A DNA stretch of 64,000 bases from a virus. Every line of letters starts with the position of its first letter. The stretch's first letter is position 1. A model generated the notes under the pieces. That model did no database searches. It had not been told where the DNA came from and worked only from the letters and a program-made list of their open reading frames with translations. Made by a program: the position numbers and the translations under genes. The stretch lies in IMG/VR virus record IMGVR_UViG_3300032235_000911, positions 1 to 64,000 of that record; one strand, written 5' to 3'. This document shows, piece after piece, positions 9,201 to 17,800 of this stretch.

Positions 9201-9390
9201 AATCAACAGCAAGGCTTACTGCTTCCGGCGTTAGTTGTAACTTGCTATGAAATAGATCGCCTGTATGGACAATGTAATCTACCCCTTCTTCCTTGCAGCG
9301 TTCATATATCTTACTAAATACTTCTCTGTATTCGTCGTGACGCTTAGTGAGCAAAATGTGGGTGTCGCTTATGTGTGCAATCTTGGGCAT
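6259..9390 (-). CDS. Fused SbcD-SbcC (T4 gp47-gp46 / Mre11-Rad50-like) recombination nuclease-ATPase
   Basis: A single 1043-residue protein carries both subunits of a complex that T4 encodes as two genes. Residues 1 to about 330 are a calcineurin-like metallophosphoesterase with IAHISDTH, VHTGDLFHS, IAGNHD and ALYHGS. From about residue 370 follows an SMC-type ATPase: Walker A GILGKNGEGKTSFLD near 395, two long coiled coils around a cysteine hook (VPCGNQYTSCKF near 717), the signature MGSGSEKS near 950, Walker B FFIMDEPGTSLD near 985 and a His loop LISHLD. The hook spacing is C-x6-C rather than the classic CxxC. The expected role is DNA end resection for recombination-dependent replication and host DNA breakdown. 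The start at 9390 has GGAGG 4 nt upstream. Confidence 0.92.
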   Translation of the reverse strand: MPKIAHISDTHILLTKRHDEYREVFSKIYERCKEEGVDYIVHTGDLFHSKLQLTPEAVSLAVDFLKNLGDIAPTYIIAGNHDTNLRNNRRLDSISPIVEAIESKRIHYLYKSGQYDIGNNTVLNVLSIFDKENWCAPSDANKINIALYHGSIRGVMTDTGYVIEHGDDSVEIFEGHDYALLGDIHLTNQKVDDEGRMRYAGSTIQQNFGETDDKGFLIWHIEDKEKFHVDSVKIPNPKPFASIPLWIDGSLASEPVLPKGARIRLISDFSLSIDKVKSAIDAVKARYKPESVTYVNKSITNKETLEEVSNLSKTLNLRTTDVQEEMIREFLKDYNPDNETLEKIYNMNKKYSVEVEQSEDVARNVTWSVKDFEWDNLFNYGEGNRVDFSKLRGVVGILGKNGEGKTSFLDSLLYTVFNTTSKNNRKNLNIINQNREKGRGKLTIDIDGNEYVVERNSAKYTKKSKGVETVEAKTDVEFTTENEELLTGLDRSDTDKIIRRYVGSVDDFLLTSMASQLDSLAFINEGSTNRKTILAKFLDLDIFESKFKLAKSDAAEVKAYLKKHDDTDFDAEIEKTKETIKTAEVAIRQSKEQITDLNGELQEARNDLLQTQSKIYAIQVNRPDMSDSVIRLSSLQASKSTYEQWIREGNTKLNQLDEKRKNVEVTEDIASLLEQKNKLDSLTKSLSELEAQYRLDSQKSAAIEKRIGLLEGVPCGNQYTSCKFIKDAHEASAERPEHEIKWAKLGVKVEGLEAEIAPLRALNLEDRIAKWNSAQSLLQKIALEEKNIQLTIEKHNVKLADNKQEIAKYQAQVDEMNKRKEESAELEDLIIREAGYKVKTHNLEMKLNSLNQEITTVYRDSGYQTSRLETLEEQKLELLEKRRQFAAYDLYLKAMHPNGISYQVIKNKLPVINSEINKILTNIVDFQVFLVNDDDKLDIMIKHPKYDPRPLEMGSGSEKSLASIAIRLALLTVSSLPRSDFFIMDEPGTSLDADNLAGFIRILDIIKGYFKVVFLISHLDILKDAVDMQINIEKRENFASIQV

Positions 9391-9402
9391 GTGCCCTCCA
9401 AA

Positions 9403-9429
9403 TGAAAATGGCTCTGCCGAAACAGAGCC
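9403..9429 (-). terminator. Rho-independent-type terminator hairpin upstream of the SbcD-SbcC gene
   Basis: A 7-bp stem, GGCTCTG with CAGAGCC, encloses a 6-nt loop at 9410-9429. On the minus strand it is followed by ATTTTCATTT, a moderate T-rich tail. It lies after the 70-residue gene and before the SbcD-SbcC start, so it may end the RuvC-primase transcript. Confidence 0.6.
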
Positions 9430-9455
9430 AAGTATACATTAGGAAGTTGTTAGAT

Positions 9456-9668
9456 TCAAGCGTTTTTTCGCTCTTTCACGACAAGTTTGAGGTGGTTTTT
9501 TGGTTTGTCTTGGATTGTGTCAAGTGAAGGGTTGGCTTCAAAACCGGCTGGCGTCTCTTCGTCCCATGCACCAGCATCTATTTGTGGTTCTGTCTCTGGT
9601 TCTTCGCCTTTGCCGCCTGGTACGAGTGTTAGACTGCCCTTGCTTACTTCTTTTACGATTAGTTTCAT
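9456..9668 (-). CDS. Small acidic protein bounded by two MKLxVKE-like motifs
   Basis: A 70-residue, mostly disordered protein. It opens with MKLIVKE, passes through a Gly/Pro/Glu-rich acidic centre, and ends with LKLVVKERKNA. The same heptapeptide begins the 333-residue protein at 4029-5030. It begins 2 nt after the primase stop and lies before the hairpin at 9403-9429. No function is recognised. The terminal motifs could be beta-strand or targeting peptides that dock to a common partner; this is inference from repetition only. Confidence 0.6.
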   Translation of the reverse strand: MKLIVKEVSKGSLTLVPGGKGEEPETEPQIDAGAWDEETPAGFEANPSLDTIQDKPKNHLKLVVKERKNA

Positions 9669-9670
9669 GG

Positions 9671-10609
9671 TTAGATACTCATTATTTTGTTAATAAGCAA
9701 GTGGTCTGTATTCTTGATTGGTTGTGCTGCTAACTTGCGCTTCAAGAATTCTTCTTTGCTCATTTCACCAACATCTTTATATGGCTTGATTTCTACTTTA
9801 TAGATTTCGATTCCATATTTAAGTAGTGACTCGATTAGGATATTTGCTTTTTTTTCTGCGTCTGGGTCAAGTGCTATGTAAATGGCTGGGTCATGGCGGA
9901 TAATCTGCTTGAACAGTTTGCTATCTTCACGAAGCGTCGATCCAAGCAGTGGAATACTATTCTCCACCTTGATTGCGTCAAAAACCCCCTCAACAAGGAC
10001 AATATCACTTTCCCAATCAACCATTAGTTCATTAAATACAATATCCTTGCTCTCTGGTGGGTTCGTATACTTCTTCCAGTTGCCGGTAAATGTACGAGCA
10101 ACAAAATAGTTGCACTCACCGGCTGAACTAAACGATGGAGCAATGATACGACCCTCGTATTCACCACTTCCGGCATAACCAAGTTTCCAGCGAAGGATGT
10201 CTTGCCTGTCAATACCCCGTTTACTTAGGTAGTTTAGTGCTGCGTTGGCTGTTAGGCTAAACTCTCGATTGCAAAGTGAGACAAACTCTGCTGGGAGTTC
10301 TACAACTTGCTCTTTTTCTTCTACAACAGTGTTGTCAGATAACAGGATTTTTTCAAAATCGCTTACTTCAACCTGACCAGTAAGTTCTTTCCAGGTATGT
10401 TGCTGAAGAAATGTACCAAAACGCTTTACAAGCCGGGAAACAGGGCCAGCAGCGTCACAAATCCAGCATTTATACTTGTCCTTGACAAGATTTACGCTAA
10501 GTTTCTTTTTGTGGTGGCTACACCATTTGCAAAAAAACAAATATTCATTTCCGCTGCGTTGACAACTGCCTAAGATTTCTGCTACGATGTCGAGTTTTGA
10601 TTTTGACAC
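9671..10609 (-). CDS. DNA primase (DnaG-type, Toprim; T4 gp61-like role)
   Basis: The 312-residue protein begins with a zinc-binding domain: FCKWCSHH near residues 26-33 and CWICDAAG near 48-55. A short linker and a catalytic half follow. EYEGRIIAPSF and NYFVARTFTGNWKKYTNP are typical of the DnaG RNA-polymerase fold, IVLVEGVFDAIKV is the Toprim glutamate motif near 203, and YIALDPDAEKKA near 250 supplies the DxD aspartates. It would synthesise RNA primers for lagging-strand replication. It is short compared with bacterial DnaG and lacks a helicase domain. The start appears to be GTG at 10609, overlapping the RuvC-like gene by 28 nt. Confidence 0.88.
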   Translation of the reverse strand: MSKSKLDIVAEILGSCQRSGNEYLFFCKWCSHHKKKLSVNLVKDKYKCWICDAAGPVSRLVKRFGTFLQQHTWKELTGQVEVSDFEKILLSDNTVVEEKEQVVELPAEFVSLCNREFSLTANAALNYLSKRGIDRQDILRWKLGYAGSGEYEGRIIAPSFSSAGECNYFVARTFTGNWKKYTNPPESKDIVFNELMVDWESDIVLVEGVFDAIKVENSIPLLGSTLREDSKLFKQIIRHDPAIYIALDPDAEKKANILIESLLKYGIEIYKVEIKPYKDVGEMSKEEFLKRKLAAQPIKNTDHLLINKIMSI

Positions 10610-11115
10610 AGTAAGTACCCTGCTTTCGCGATAGTTAGGCTATCGGCACGGTCGAAGGAACCCTGAACTGGGTTATCGAACTTGGTGTACTGTACCGTAA
10701 ACTGTGGCTCGTTGTCAAGCCAGTGCTTTAGAGTTATTTCTTTTGCATCCCCACCCTTTGGAACATTTATTCCGACCATTTTTCGTGCTTGACGGCAGGC
10801 TATATACTGTGGTCTAATAGAGAAGATTTCGTAGCACATCCAGGAAAGTATACCATTAAACCGGTTGAGGGTCATAATCGTATGCGCACTACTCTTGCCT
10901 TTGCTCATTACATTAAGGGTTTCTTCTATGAATATCTTAGTTATACTGTATTTGTTTTTTATAGTACTTAGTAGTTCTTTGGCTGCTACGCTCTTATCAA
11001 GAAAGTCTGTGTATTTATCTTTGCGGAGATCAAGCATTCCGCATTCTACTATTGTAGTGCCATCAAGAATGGTGTATCCTGTTATGGAAGTACTGATATC
11101 AAGTCCTAAAATCAT
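10582..11115 (-). CDS. RuvC-like Holliday junction resolvase
   Basis: A 177-residue protein of RuvC size with the RNase H-fold acidic motifs in order: LGLDISTSITGY at the N-terminus (Asp5), IFIEETLN near 63-70, and FDRADSLTIAKAG near 152-164. The enzyme would resolve branched DNA made during recombination-dependent replication before packaging, the job that T4 endonuclease VII does with another fold. It overlaps the upstream fibre gene by 4 nt (ATGA) and the primase by 28 nt, making a compact RuvC-primase pair. Confidence 0.85.
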   Translation of the reverse strand: MILGLDISTSITGYTILDGTTIVECGMLDLRKDKYTDFLDKSVAAKELLSTIKNKYSITKIFIEETLNVMSKGKSSAHTIMTLNRFNGILSWMCYEIFSIRPQYIACRQARKMVGINVPKGGDAKEITLKHWLDNEPQFTVQYTKFDNPVQGSFDRADSLTIAKAGYLLCQNQNSTS

Positions 11116-11789
11116 ATTACATAATCTTCTGGGTTGGCATTCACAGCCACTACCTTATATTGATTGGTATTATTTAAGGCTGGTGCGTCAAGTGTAACAC
11201 ATAAAACACCAGATATTTCAGTTAAATGGCTATGCATTATGTCTTTTACCCAATAGTTATTTTCTCTAATAGATACATCATACATAATATAGTCAAGCGA
11301 AGCCACTGGAAAGGCATCCCCTCCCAGTTGTGTCAATGGAAGAAATATAGTTGCCTGTCCACCAGCATCAAAGGAACCAGTTTGTATGTATTTTAGGCGG
11401 TTTACTGCATTTTTAGTTGCTTCTACGGCACCAGCAAGATCAAGAGGACTTGGGACCCAGTAGCCGTCACGAAACTTTAGATAATCGTCATTTACGGCAT
11501 TACTGGCCGAAACGTCAAGGAGGGCGTTGATTGATGCGCTAATGCTTGTATCGTAAATAACACTTGTGTTAACTTCTGTAACATTAAACTGTCTGGCGGT
11601 AACTGCGCCGCTAACTTCAAGATCGCCACCAATATATGTATTACTGGCACTCAGTGGTACGCCAATCGTTACCGAGCCAGAGGCAATGCTTCCGCTAACT
11701 TCAAATAGTTTATTGCCTTGCGCGTCTTCTTTGCTTATATTTTTCTTAAAAAGCGCGTCACTTAGAAATTTTACTGGTTTATTTGCCAT
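11112..11789 (-). CDS. Fibre-associated structural protein, C-terminal domain shared with the 492-residue fibre protein
   Basis: A 225-residue protein with an N-terminal segment containing NKPVKFLSDALF and the fibre-like GGDLEVSGAVTARQF, and a C-terminal domain of about 90 residues (KYIQTGSFDAGGQATIFL to the end). That C-terminal domain aligns by eye with the end of the protein at 12334-13812: both have QTG/QKTG, GxAxIxL, SLDYI/SIDYI, a DVxx strand, a His-rich strand and a closing YKVVAVN/YRLLAVN strand. It is likely a virion fibre, whisker or decoration component. It starts after GAAGGA at 11789. Confidence 0.65.
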   Translation of the reverse strand: MANKPVKFLSDALFKKNISKEDAQGNKLFEVSGSIASGSVTIGVPLSASNTYIGGDLEVSGAVTARQFNVTEVNTSVIYDTSISASINALLDVSASNAVNDDYLKFRDGYWVPSPLDLAGAVEATKNAVNRLKYIQTGSFDAGGQATIFLPLTQLGGDAFPVASLDYIMYDVSIRENNYWVKDIMHSHLTEISGVLCVTLDAPALNNTNQYKVVAVNANPEDYVI

Positions 11790-11825
11790 CTATGGTCCTT
11801 CTTTGCAATATAAATAGTCAATAGA

Positions 11826-12119
11826 CTACTTAAACCACTCAACAACATTTAAATATTCATACCAGTTACGATCTTCGCGCTTTTGTTTGCTTTTTATTTT
11901 ACGAGCCTCGGTTACAAACTCTTTGCTGATACCTTTTAGCTTGACTTTTCTATCTAAAACAAGTAAAGTTATGTCAATAAGACGAATTATTTTTTGTAAA
12001 TGGGCTTTTTTTTCAAAATTTGACATTTTTTCTACATTTTCTTGATATTTTTTAGAATCCTGCAGTGTAATGTAAAATAAGTTAGCAATCCTGTTTAAAC
12101 TGAGCGCGTTTTTTAACAT
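11826..12119 (-). CDS. Small Lys-rich helical hypothetical protein
   Basis: A 97-residue, mainly helical, basic protein (KIIRLIDITLLVLDRKVKLKG, ARKIKSKQKREDRNW) with no recognised domain. It lies between two fibre genes that are paralogues at their C-termini and overlaps a 52-codon upstream ORF by 7 nt. The pair interrupts the run of fibre genes and may be a small accessory insertion. A chaperone or regulatory role cannot be shown. Confidence 0.55.
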   Translation of the reverse strand: MLKNALSLNRIANLFYITLQDSKKYQENVEKMSNFEKKAHLQKIIRLIDITLLVLDRKVKLKGISKEFVTEARKIKSKQKREDRNWYEYLNVVEWFK

Positions 12120-12271
12120 TTTTGAATCTCTTCTGTTATAAATTCTTTAAATTTGATAAGTTTTTGTTTTGTAACTTCTCGCGCTTTGATAATATCTGCT
12201 TTTTCTTTATTATTTGTAATAAAGACATATTGTTGTATCATTTCTTCAAGCATTTGTATGTATATTTGCAT
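12113..12271 (-). CDS. 52-residue helical small protein
   Basis: An ORF from ATG 12271 to TAA at 12113-12115. It is predicted fully helical and charged (MQIYIQMLEEMIQQYVF at the start; EFITEEIQKC at the end). It overlaps the next gene by 7 nt, implying translational coupling. Its Lys/Glu/Ile-rich composition resembles the neighbouring small gene. No clear Shine-Dalgarno is visible. Function unknown. Confidence 0.45.
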   Translation of the reverse strand: MQIYIQMLEEMIQQYVFITNNKEKADIIKAREVTKQKLIKFKEFITEEIQKC

Positions 12272-12277
12272 AATATA

Positions 12278-12309
12278 AATAGAAAGGGCCAGGGATTTCT
12301 CCCCAGCCC
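12278..12309 (-). terminator. Terminator-like GC hairpin after the 492-residue fibre gene
   Basis: On the minus strand GGGC-T-GGG pairs with CCC-TG-GCCC around a GAGAAAT loop (12286-12309), followed by TTTCTATTTAT. The stem has a small internal mismatch. It stands out as GC-rich in an AT-rich intergenic stretch, directly after the stop at 12334. Confidence 0.5.
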
Positions 12310-12333
12310 AGTCTACTAAACTTTTAGTTTATA

Positions 12334-13812
12334 TTACCAGCTGAACTTGCCAGCCTTCTCATTTACTGCGAGTAGGCGGTAGTGGGTTGCTTCGGTGAGC
12401 GCATCAATTTGAACCTTGACTGCTTGACCGTCGACAAACATATGAACGGCAACTAGGTCGTTCATCCATTCGCCGCTTGCATCTTTGACCATAACATCAA
12501 GTGCGATGTAGTCGATGGAACCGATATCGAACATACCTTCTGCACCCTCAGCGGTTAGGCTGATGATTGCTTGACCTGATGCAAATGCACCGGTCTTTTG
12601 AACGCGGAGGTCTTCGTATGCAGCAATAACGGCAGTCTTGTTATCACCAACGTTGGTGTCAAGGAGTTTGATTGCCTTGGCAACATCGTAGTAACCTGCA
12701 CTCTCTGCACCGGTGATAACGACGAGTGAACCAGAAGCAGCAACTTTAAGTAGTGCGTCTGCTTCAACGTTAGCCGCAAAGCTTGCAGCACCTGCAACAT
12801 CTAGAGTGCTATCGAGGCCAACTGCACCAACAACATCAAGGGTGCTGTCAAGTGCAACTGCACCAGCAACATCTAGTGTTGAAGAGGCGGTAACTGCACC
12901 GGTTAGGGTTGAAGCGCCATCAACAGTTAGGGTGCCACCAATTTCTGCATAACCATCGGCTGAGAGGTTGCCACCGGCTGAGATATCAGAAGTTGCTGAA
13001 ACGCCACCGGTGATTGTTGCACCACCACCTGAGATGGTGAGGCCGGTGTCGGTTAGGGTTAGACCACCAGCGATTGATGCTGCTGCGCTAACGCTAAGTC
13101 CTGCTGTTGCGGTTACTGCGCCGTCAAAGTTTGCTGCGCCGTCGATTTGTAGTTCATCTTCGCCGGTGATCTTGCCAGCAACGCCGAGGGTGCTTGATAG
13201 TGAAGCTGCATCCATCACTGATAATTCACCAGTGATGCTCATGTCGCCTGCAACTGAACCGCTGCCTGCAACCGCTAAGTCGTGAGCAAGATTTACTTTC
13301 TTGTTCATATTCCAGCTGTCGTCAAGGGCTAAATACTCAAGTTTTGCATCTGCACCTTCAAGTTTGAAACCACCTTCGTCTGCTGCCGCTGCATTTGCTG
13401 CACCCTTTGCTGCAATGATAAGGGTATCGGTAACTTGGAGGTCTGAGCGGCTGATTGCATCAATTTGGCCGAGGACTTCGAGGTTGCCTTGGACGGTTAG
13501 TTTGCCACCGACATATGCGTCGTTAGCAACTGATAGTGCGCTTGCTGAAACTTGGACTGCTGAGGCGTCAAGGGCTGCGCCGGTGATGGTCATGCCGCTT
13601 TCTGCTGCAACTGCTGCTTCGAATGTTGCTGCGCCTCCGACATCAAGAGTACCTTGTAGATCTGCTGCACCAACGAGTGTTGATGCTCCGCCAACTGATA
13701 GTGCGTCGGCAATTGCTACGTCATGTTCAACTGATAGACCGGCTGAACCTGAGATAATTGCGCCTTGTTTTGCTTGTAGTTCAACTAGAACTTTTAATGG
13801 ATTAGCTGCCAT
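12334..13812 (-). CDS. Ala/Gly-rich repetitive fibre protein
   Basis: A 492-residue protein built largely of short repeats of the type GGxLxVxGxxxxxGAVTAxxxLDVAGA, with beta-strand periodicity as in beta-helical phage fibres. A non-repetitive module near residues 110-170 (SDLQVTDTLIIAAKGA) resembles modules in the fibres at 18251 and 19697. The last 90 residues match the C-terminal domain of the protein at 11112-11789. The N-terminus AANPLKVLVEL matches that of the protein at 13860. The gene is visibly richer in GC and Ala codons than its neighbours and has a strong GGAG-type leader, which suggests abundant product. It is likely a virion fibre or decoration protein. Confidence 0.72.
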   Translation of the reverse strand: MAANPLKVLVELQAKQGAIISGSAGLSVEHDVAIADALSVGGASTLVGAADLQGTLDVGGAATFEAAVAAESGMTITGAALDASAVQVSASALSVANDAYVGGKLTVQGNLEVLGQIDAISRSDLQVTDTLIIAAKGAANAAAADEGGFKLEGADAKLEYLALDDSWNMNKKVNLAHDLAVAGSGSVAGDMSITGELSVMDAASLSSTLGVAGKITGEDELQIDGAANFDGAVTATAGLSVSAAASIAGGLTLTDTGLTISGGGATITGGVSATSDISAGGNLSADGYAEIGGTLTVDGASTLTGAVTASSTLDVAGAVALDSTLDVVGAVGLDSTLDVAGAASFAANVEADALLKVAASGSLVVITGAESAGYYDVAKAIKLLDTNVGDNKTAVIAAYEDLRVQKTGAFASGQAIISLTAEGAEGMFDIGSIDYIALDVMVKDASGEWMNDLVAVHMFVDGQAVKVQIDALTEATHYRLLAVNEKAGKFSW

Positions 13813-13859
13813 TCCTTACTTTCTCCTTGCCCTCGCGAGGCGTGTGTTATAAAATACTA

Positions 13860-14456
13860 CTAAAATTCAATTACTTCGCGTAAACGGATAAGATAATCAT
13901 CTACGCTGTTCATACTTTTTGCGACATCTACTGCCATAGTACCAGATGGAATCGTTGGATCAACCGAGTGTAGGTCGACCACTGAACTTGACAAAAATGC
14001 AACAACTGAACCGCTTACTAACTCTGGTGATATAAATAGTTTGCCAGAATTATAAACATACGAAATACTTGCGCTATTTTGCCCGCCCTCTTTTGCAGTA
14101 AAGAACTGCGGTGTACCGATATAGAAATTATTTTGGATGTTTGCTGTATCAAGTACAACATTATCGGCGTACAATGTGCCATCGACGGATAGTTGACCTA
14201 TGACATCAACATTCCCGCTTAGATATGAGTTACCTGCAACATCAAGGATGCCATCAACCTGCAATGCACCGGCTTGTGCATAACCGGCGTTTTGCATCAC
14301 TCCACCTACTTCAAGATCGCCTTCAACTATTGCATCGCGTTTAACATGCAGACCTGTGCTTCCGCTTATGGAGCCGGAAACCATTAGGCCTTTTTTCATC
14401 GTAACCTTTTCGTTTATGAAAAGGTCACTAAGTACTTTCAATGGATTGAATGCCAT
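13860..14456 (-). CDS. Fibre-like structural protein, paralogue of the upstream-type NPLKVL proteins
   Basis: A 198-residue protein. I chose ATG 14456 (MAFNPLKVLSDL) because AAGGAAA lies 9 nt upstream and because the residues align with the N-termini of the proteins at 12334 and 11112; a start 24 nt further upstream is possible but less well placed. The middle repeats GGVMQ, GILDVAGNSYLSGNVDVIGQLSVDG, the same type of beta repeat as in the 492-residue protein. The C-terminal part (FISPELVSGSVVAFL, VDVAKSMNSVDDYLIRLREV) is different. It is likely a short fibre or adaptor. Confidence 0.62.
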   Translation of the reverse strand: MAFNPLKVLSDLFINEKVTMKKGLMVSGSISGSTGLHVKRDAIVEGDLEVGGVMQNAGYAQAGALQVDGILDVAGNSYLSGNVDVIGQLSVDGTLYADNVVLDTANIQNNFYIGTPQFFTAKEGGQNSASISYVYNSGKLFISPELVSGSVVAFLSSSVVDLHSVDPTIPSGTMAVDVAKSMNSVDDYLIRLREVIEF

Positions 14457-14531
14457 TAAAAAATTTTCCTTGCCATACAAGGCCGCAATTCTACTCTTAT
14501 ATAATAATTAGTTTCTTGAAATATATTTTTA

Positions 14532-14801
14532 TTAAATATCTGACCACGCTGCAAACTCAGGTAGAGATTTTAGGTACGTATAGACTTCTACCCAAGAAAC
14601 ACCACCAGCATTTTCTATAAAATATTGCTTTTGCTGAACTGGCTCGCCTTGTGTCTCTCTTACTGATCGTGTCGCATAAAAATTTACAATTGCGTCAGTG
14701 TCATATTTTGTTGATGTCCCCACCATTATACGCGCATAGCATTGTGGATAAATTTCTTCAATCCCGTCTTTTTGTATTGTTAGGTTGCCTGTAAGTGCCA
14801 T
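14532..14801 (-). CDS. Small protein between fibre genes
   Basis: An 89-residue protein starting at ATG 14801, with AAGGAG 6 nt upstream; a start 30 nt further upstream has no such signal. It has a beta-rich first half (LTGNLTIQKDGIEEIYPQCYARIMVG) and a C-terminal helix (WVEVYTYLKSLPEF). No domain recognised. Its place directly after the large autotransporter-like adhesin gene suggests a small virion component or an assembly factor for that fibre. Confidence 0.58.
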   Translation of the reverse strand: MALTGNLTIQKDGIEEIYPQCYARIMVGTSTKYDTDAIVNFYATRSVRETQGEPVQQKQYFIENAGGVSWVEVYTYLKSLPEFAAWSDI

Positions 14802-14820
14802 TGTATTCTCCTTGTTCGTA

Positions 14821-17800
14821 TTATGCACCAATAATTAGTCGAGCAGAGCCACCAGTTGTTGTAAAAGAGCTAACTGATGCAATTTTTGTTGGATCTGTTG
14901 TTTTATCTGTGCATTGTAAAGATCCTGCCAACGATACTGCGCCGGTTCCAAGACCTGTTTTCTTAGATATAACTAATTTGCCGCCCGATATTGTATTTGG
15001 ACCAGTATGAGTATTCGCCGATGACAGTGTCCAAGTGCCAGTACCTTGTTTTGTGAGGCCAACTCCTGTGCCACCAATGGTCGTGGATATTACACCAGTC
15101 GACGTACCGGTAAGACCTACAGCAGAACCAGAAGATGAACTTATTATTCCATTGCAAGTTAAAGTTCCTGTACCTGATGCATCAAGAAAACCTAGAACTG
15201 TAAAGTCTCTATTTGTTGAAGCAGTTGGGCCTGTATATTTTAATGTTGTACCACTATAAAATGGCGAACCACCAGGAGCCGTTCCTAAAGCAGAAGGAAC
15301 TCCAATATTTGCAATATTATTTATTTCTAAAGTTCCGTCATAAAAATTAATCCCACGGTCATATGTACTAAGTCCTGTTAGTACAAGTGTGCCTGCTCCT
15401 GTTTTTCTAAAGTTTTCATATGATACGCCACCGACACCTTGATTTGTTATTGTACCAGAGAATGTAACTCGCGTATTTGCAGCAACATCAAAAATAGTTG
15501 GAGCGCCAGTAAAAGTATAAACATTTCTTGAAGTAGTTAAACCGTTTGCCCCAGCTGTAAAGAGTACGCGAATATCACCATAGGTAAAATCACTAGTTAG
15601 ATTAATTTGGCTTGTTCCACCAAGAGCATTTGCATTTGTTACATAAAGAAATATTGAGCGAATTTCTGTGCCAACATATTGGCGTGTCTGCCTAACATTT
15701 ATGGTGCCATGGGTTCCCGCTACTCCTAGAAATACGCTATATGGATCTGTTCTAGCAGCGTCAAATGTAGAATCCGTTATATTTAGGTTTCCATTATTTG
15801 TAATAGTGCCAGAACCAGTAATAGTTTGGCTTCCTCTGCTGCTTGGATTTAATATAGAAAGCGAAGCAACTGTAACAGCACCATTGACTGTCGCGGTTGA
15901 TGTATTTTGAGCGGTACTGAATGTAACATTGTCGCCATTATAGAAGCCAGTTCCACCACCAGAAAATGTAAAACCACTGTTTTGGTTATCATACCATAGG
16001 CCGCTTACTCCACCATTCCATGTAAGATTTGCAAGAGTTGCCTGTGGTGTTATATAAATAGCCGTAGATGTACTTCTAACTGTACCACTACCAATACGAG
16101 GATTAGCACTATCGGTCCAAGCCAACGCAAGAAACACGCTTGGGGGTGTAGATGTTGCAAATGTAGCGATTGCGTACTCAACGCCAGCCTTCCAGCCAGT
16201 ACCAGTACACCTAACCCCGAAACTGCCGAGAGCAGAGAATGTACCGGTTATAGCTATCTTGGAAGCTATATTTGTGTTCGGGTCAGCACCAGCTGAGATG
16301 ATTGATATCCCTGCGGCAGCTGTTACACTGCCGGAAATGGCAAGTGTTTGTCCTCCGCTGCCATTTCCAGAAATAAAATTACCGCCCTCGCCAAAGCCTA
16401 TATTGCCAATAATGGTTCCCGTACCATCCAAATAAGTAGGAGATGTTGAGATGCCACTTACGTCTAATTTGCCTAAAACAACTAAACCACTTACTGTGTC
16501 TAGATACGTTGGCGGAGTATTAAACTTAACACTACCGGCTCCTGTAATATATAACATTTGGCCGTTTAATCTTAAATCATAAATATTTAAAGTAGAGTTA
16601 ACGTCAGCTGTGAGATACGCGCCTCGCGTTAATGTTATTCTACCACCGAACGCAGGGGTTGTTGCTATATTTGGTACTGTCAATGAACGTAATGTGCCTC
16701 CTAAGCTCATTGGACCTGTTGTAATCGTCGATATATTTCCGTATAAACGTAATTGGGCACCATCACTAATAGTAGTTGTTAGTGTTGCCGTTGTTGTAGA
16801 TAGTGGATTATTGGTTGTGTAGGTTAGCGAGCCACCTTGAATGTTTATCGGAGAAGAAGTTTTATTTCCTCCCGGCCCTGCAAACGTTTGATTGTTTGAA
16901 CCAATTTTATTTATTGTAATTGTTCCGGTACCGTTTTGTATACCGCTATGGTATCCATCGTTTGCATAATCGCTGCCAATATAAGTTGTACCTTGAAGAG
17001 TAAGAGGACTGCCGCCGGTAATTGCGCCAATACGTACATCTCCTGACAGGGTTACACCAACTTGGTAATCGGTATCAAATGTAGCATTTTGTAAAGTGTA
17101 ATCGGATATGGTTGTCGTACCAGCGATGAAACGAAAGATACCAGCGAATTGGGAAGCATTAAGGGTATTGTAATTAAGCCCTAGAGCACCAGCTCCTTCT
17201 CTGCGAAATATTGCCGTTTTAGGACCAGTGATTACGCCGTTTAACGAATGTGATTTATTAACAGAAATGGTAACTTCGCCTGCATTTGGTATATTGAATT
17301 CGCCACTAAACGTTATCGGAGGAGCAGAGCTACCAGCAAAGCCTAAATTAACAGAGGACTTTATTATAAATTTATTTGGAACAACATATACGTTGGTACT
17401 AGCGCCAGTTGTAATTCCAAATGAACTATTTCCAGTTAAATTTTGAAATGTAATTGGACCCGTACCTAGAGTATCTCCATCAAAAACGGGACTTATCCAG
17501 CCACCGTTAACATCGATGCCTCCAGAAAAAGTATTAACTTGACCAGATACTCCGCCAAGACCGAGCATTCCAAGACCGGTTTTTACAATCTTACCAGTAC
17601 CAGTTATAGTTGGTGTTGAAATTCTAAAAGCTCTTGTTGTATATGTTGTTGGTGAAATTTCACAATAAATTGTCGTAGTTCCATCGATTGGAATTTGATA
17701 ACCACCTGCAATTGTCCATGGAAAAAATGTACTTGTAGTATCGAATGCATTAATGTTTCGAGGAAATTGAGTTAGGCTTAAGTTATTTTGTAAAGTTAAA

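Noticed and set aside
12122-12319. Plus-strand Phe-rich 65-codon frame
   Set aside because: It is antisense to the 52-codon small gene and has the Phe/Tyr-rich composition expected from the complement of Lys/Glu codons.
12713-13852. Plus-strand Ala/Pro/Val-rich open frames
   Set aside because: They mirror the repetitive Ala-rich fibre gene on the minus strand; the apparent low-complexity proteins arise from its codon pattern.
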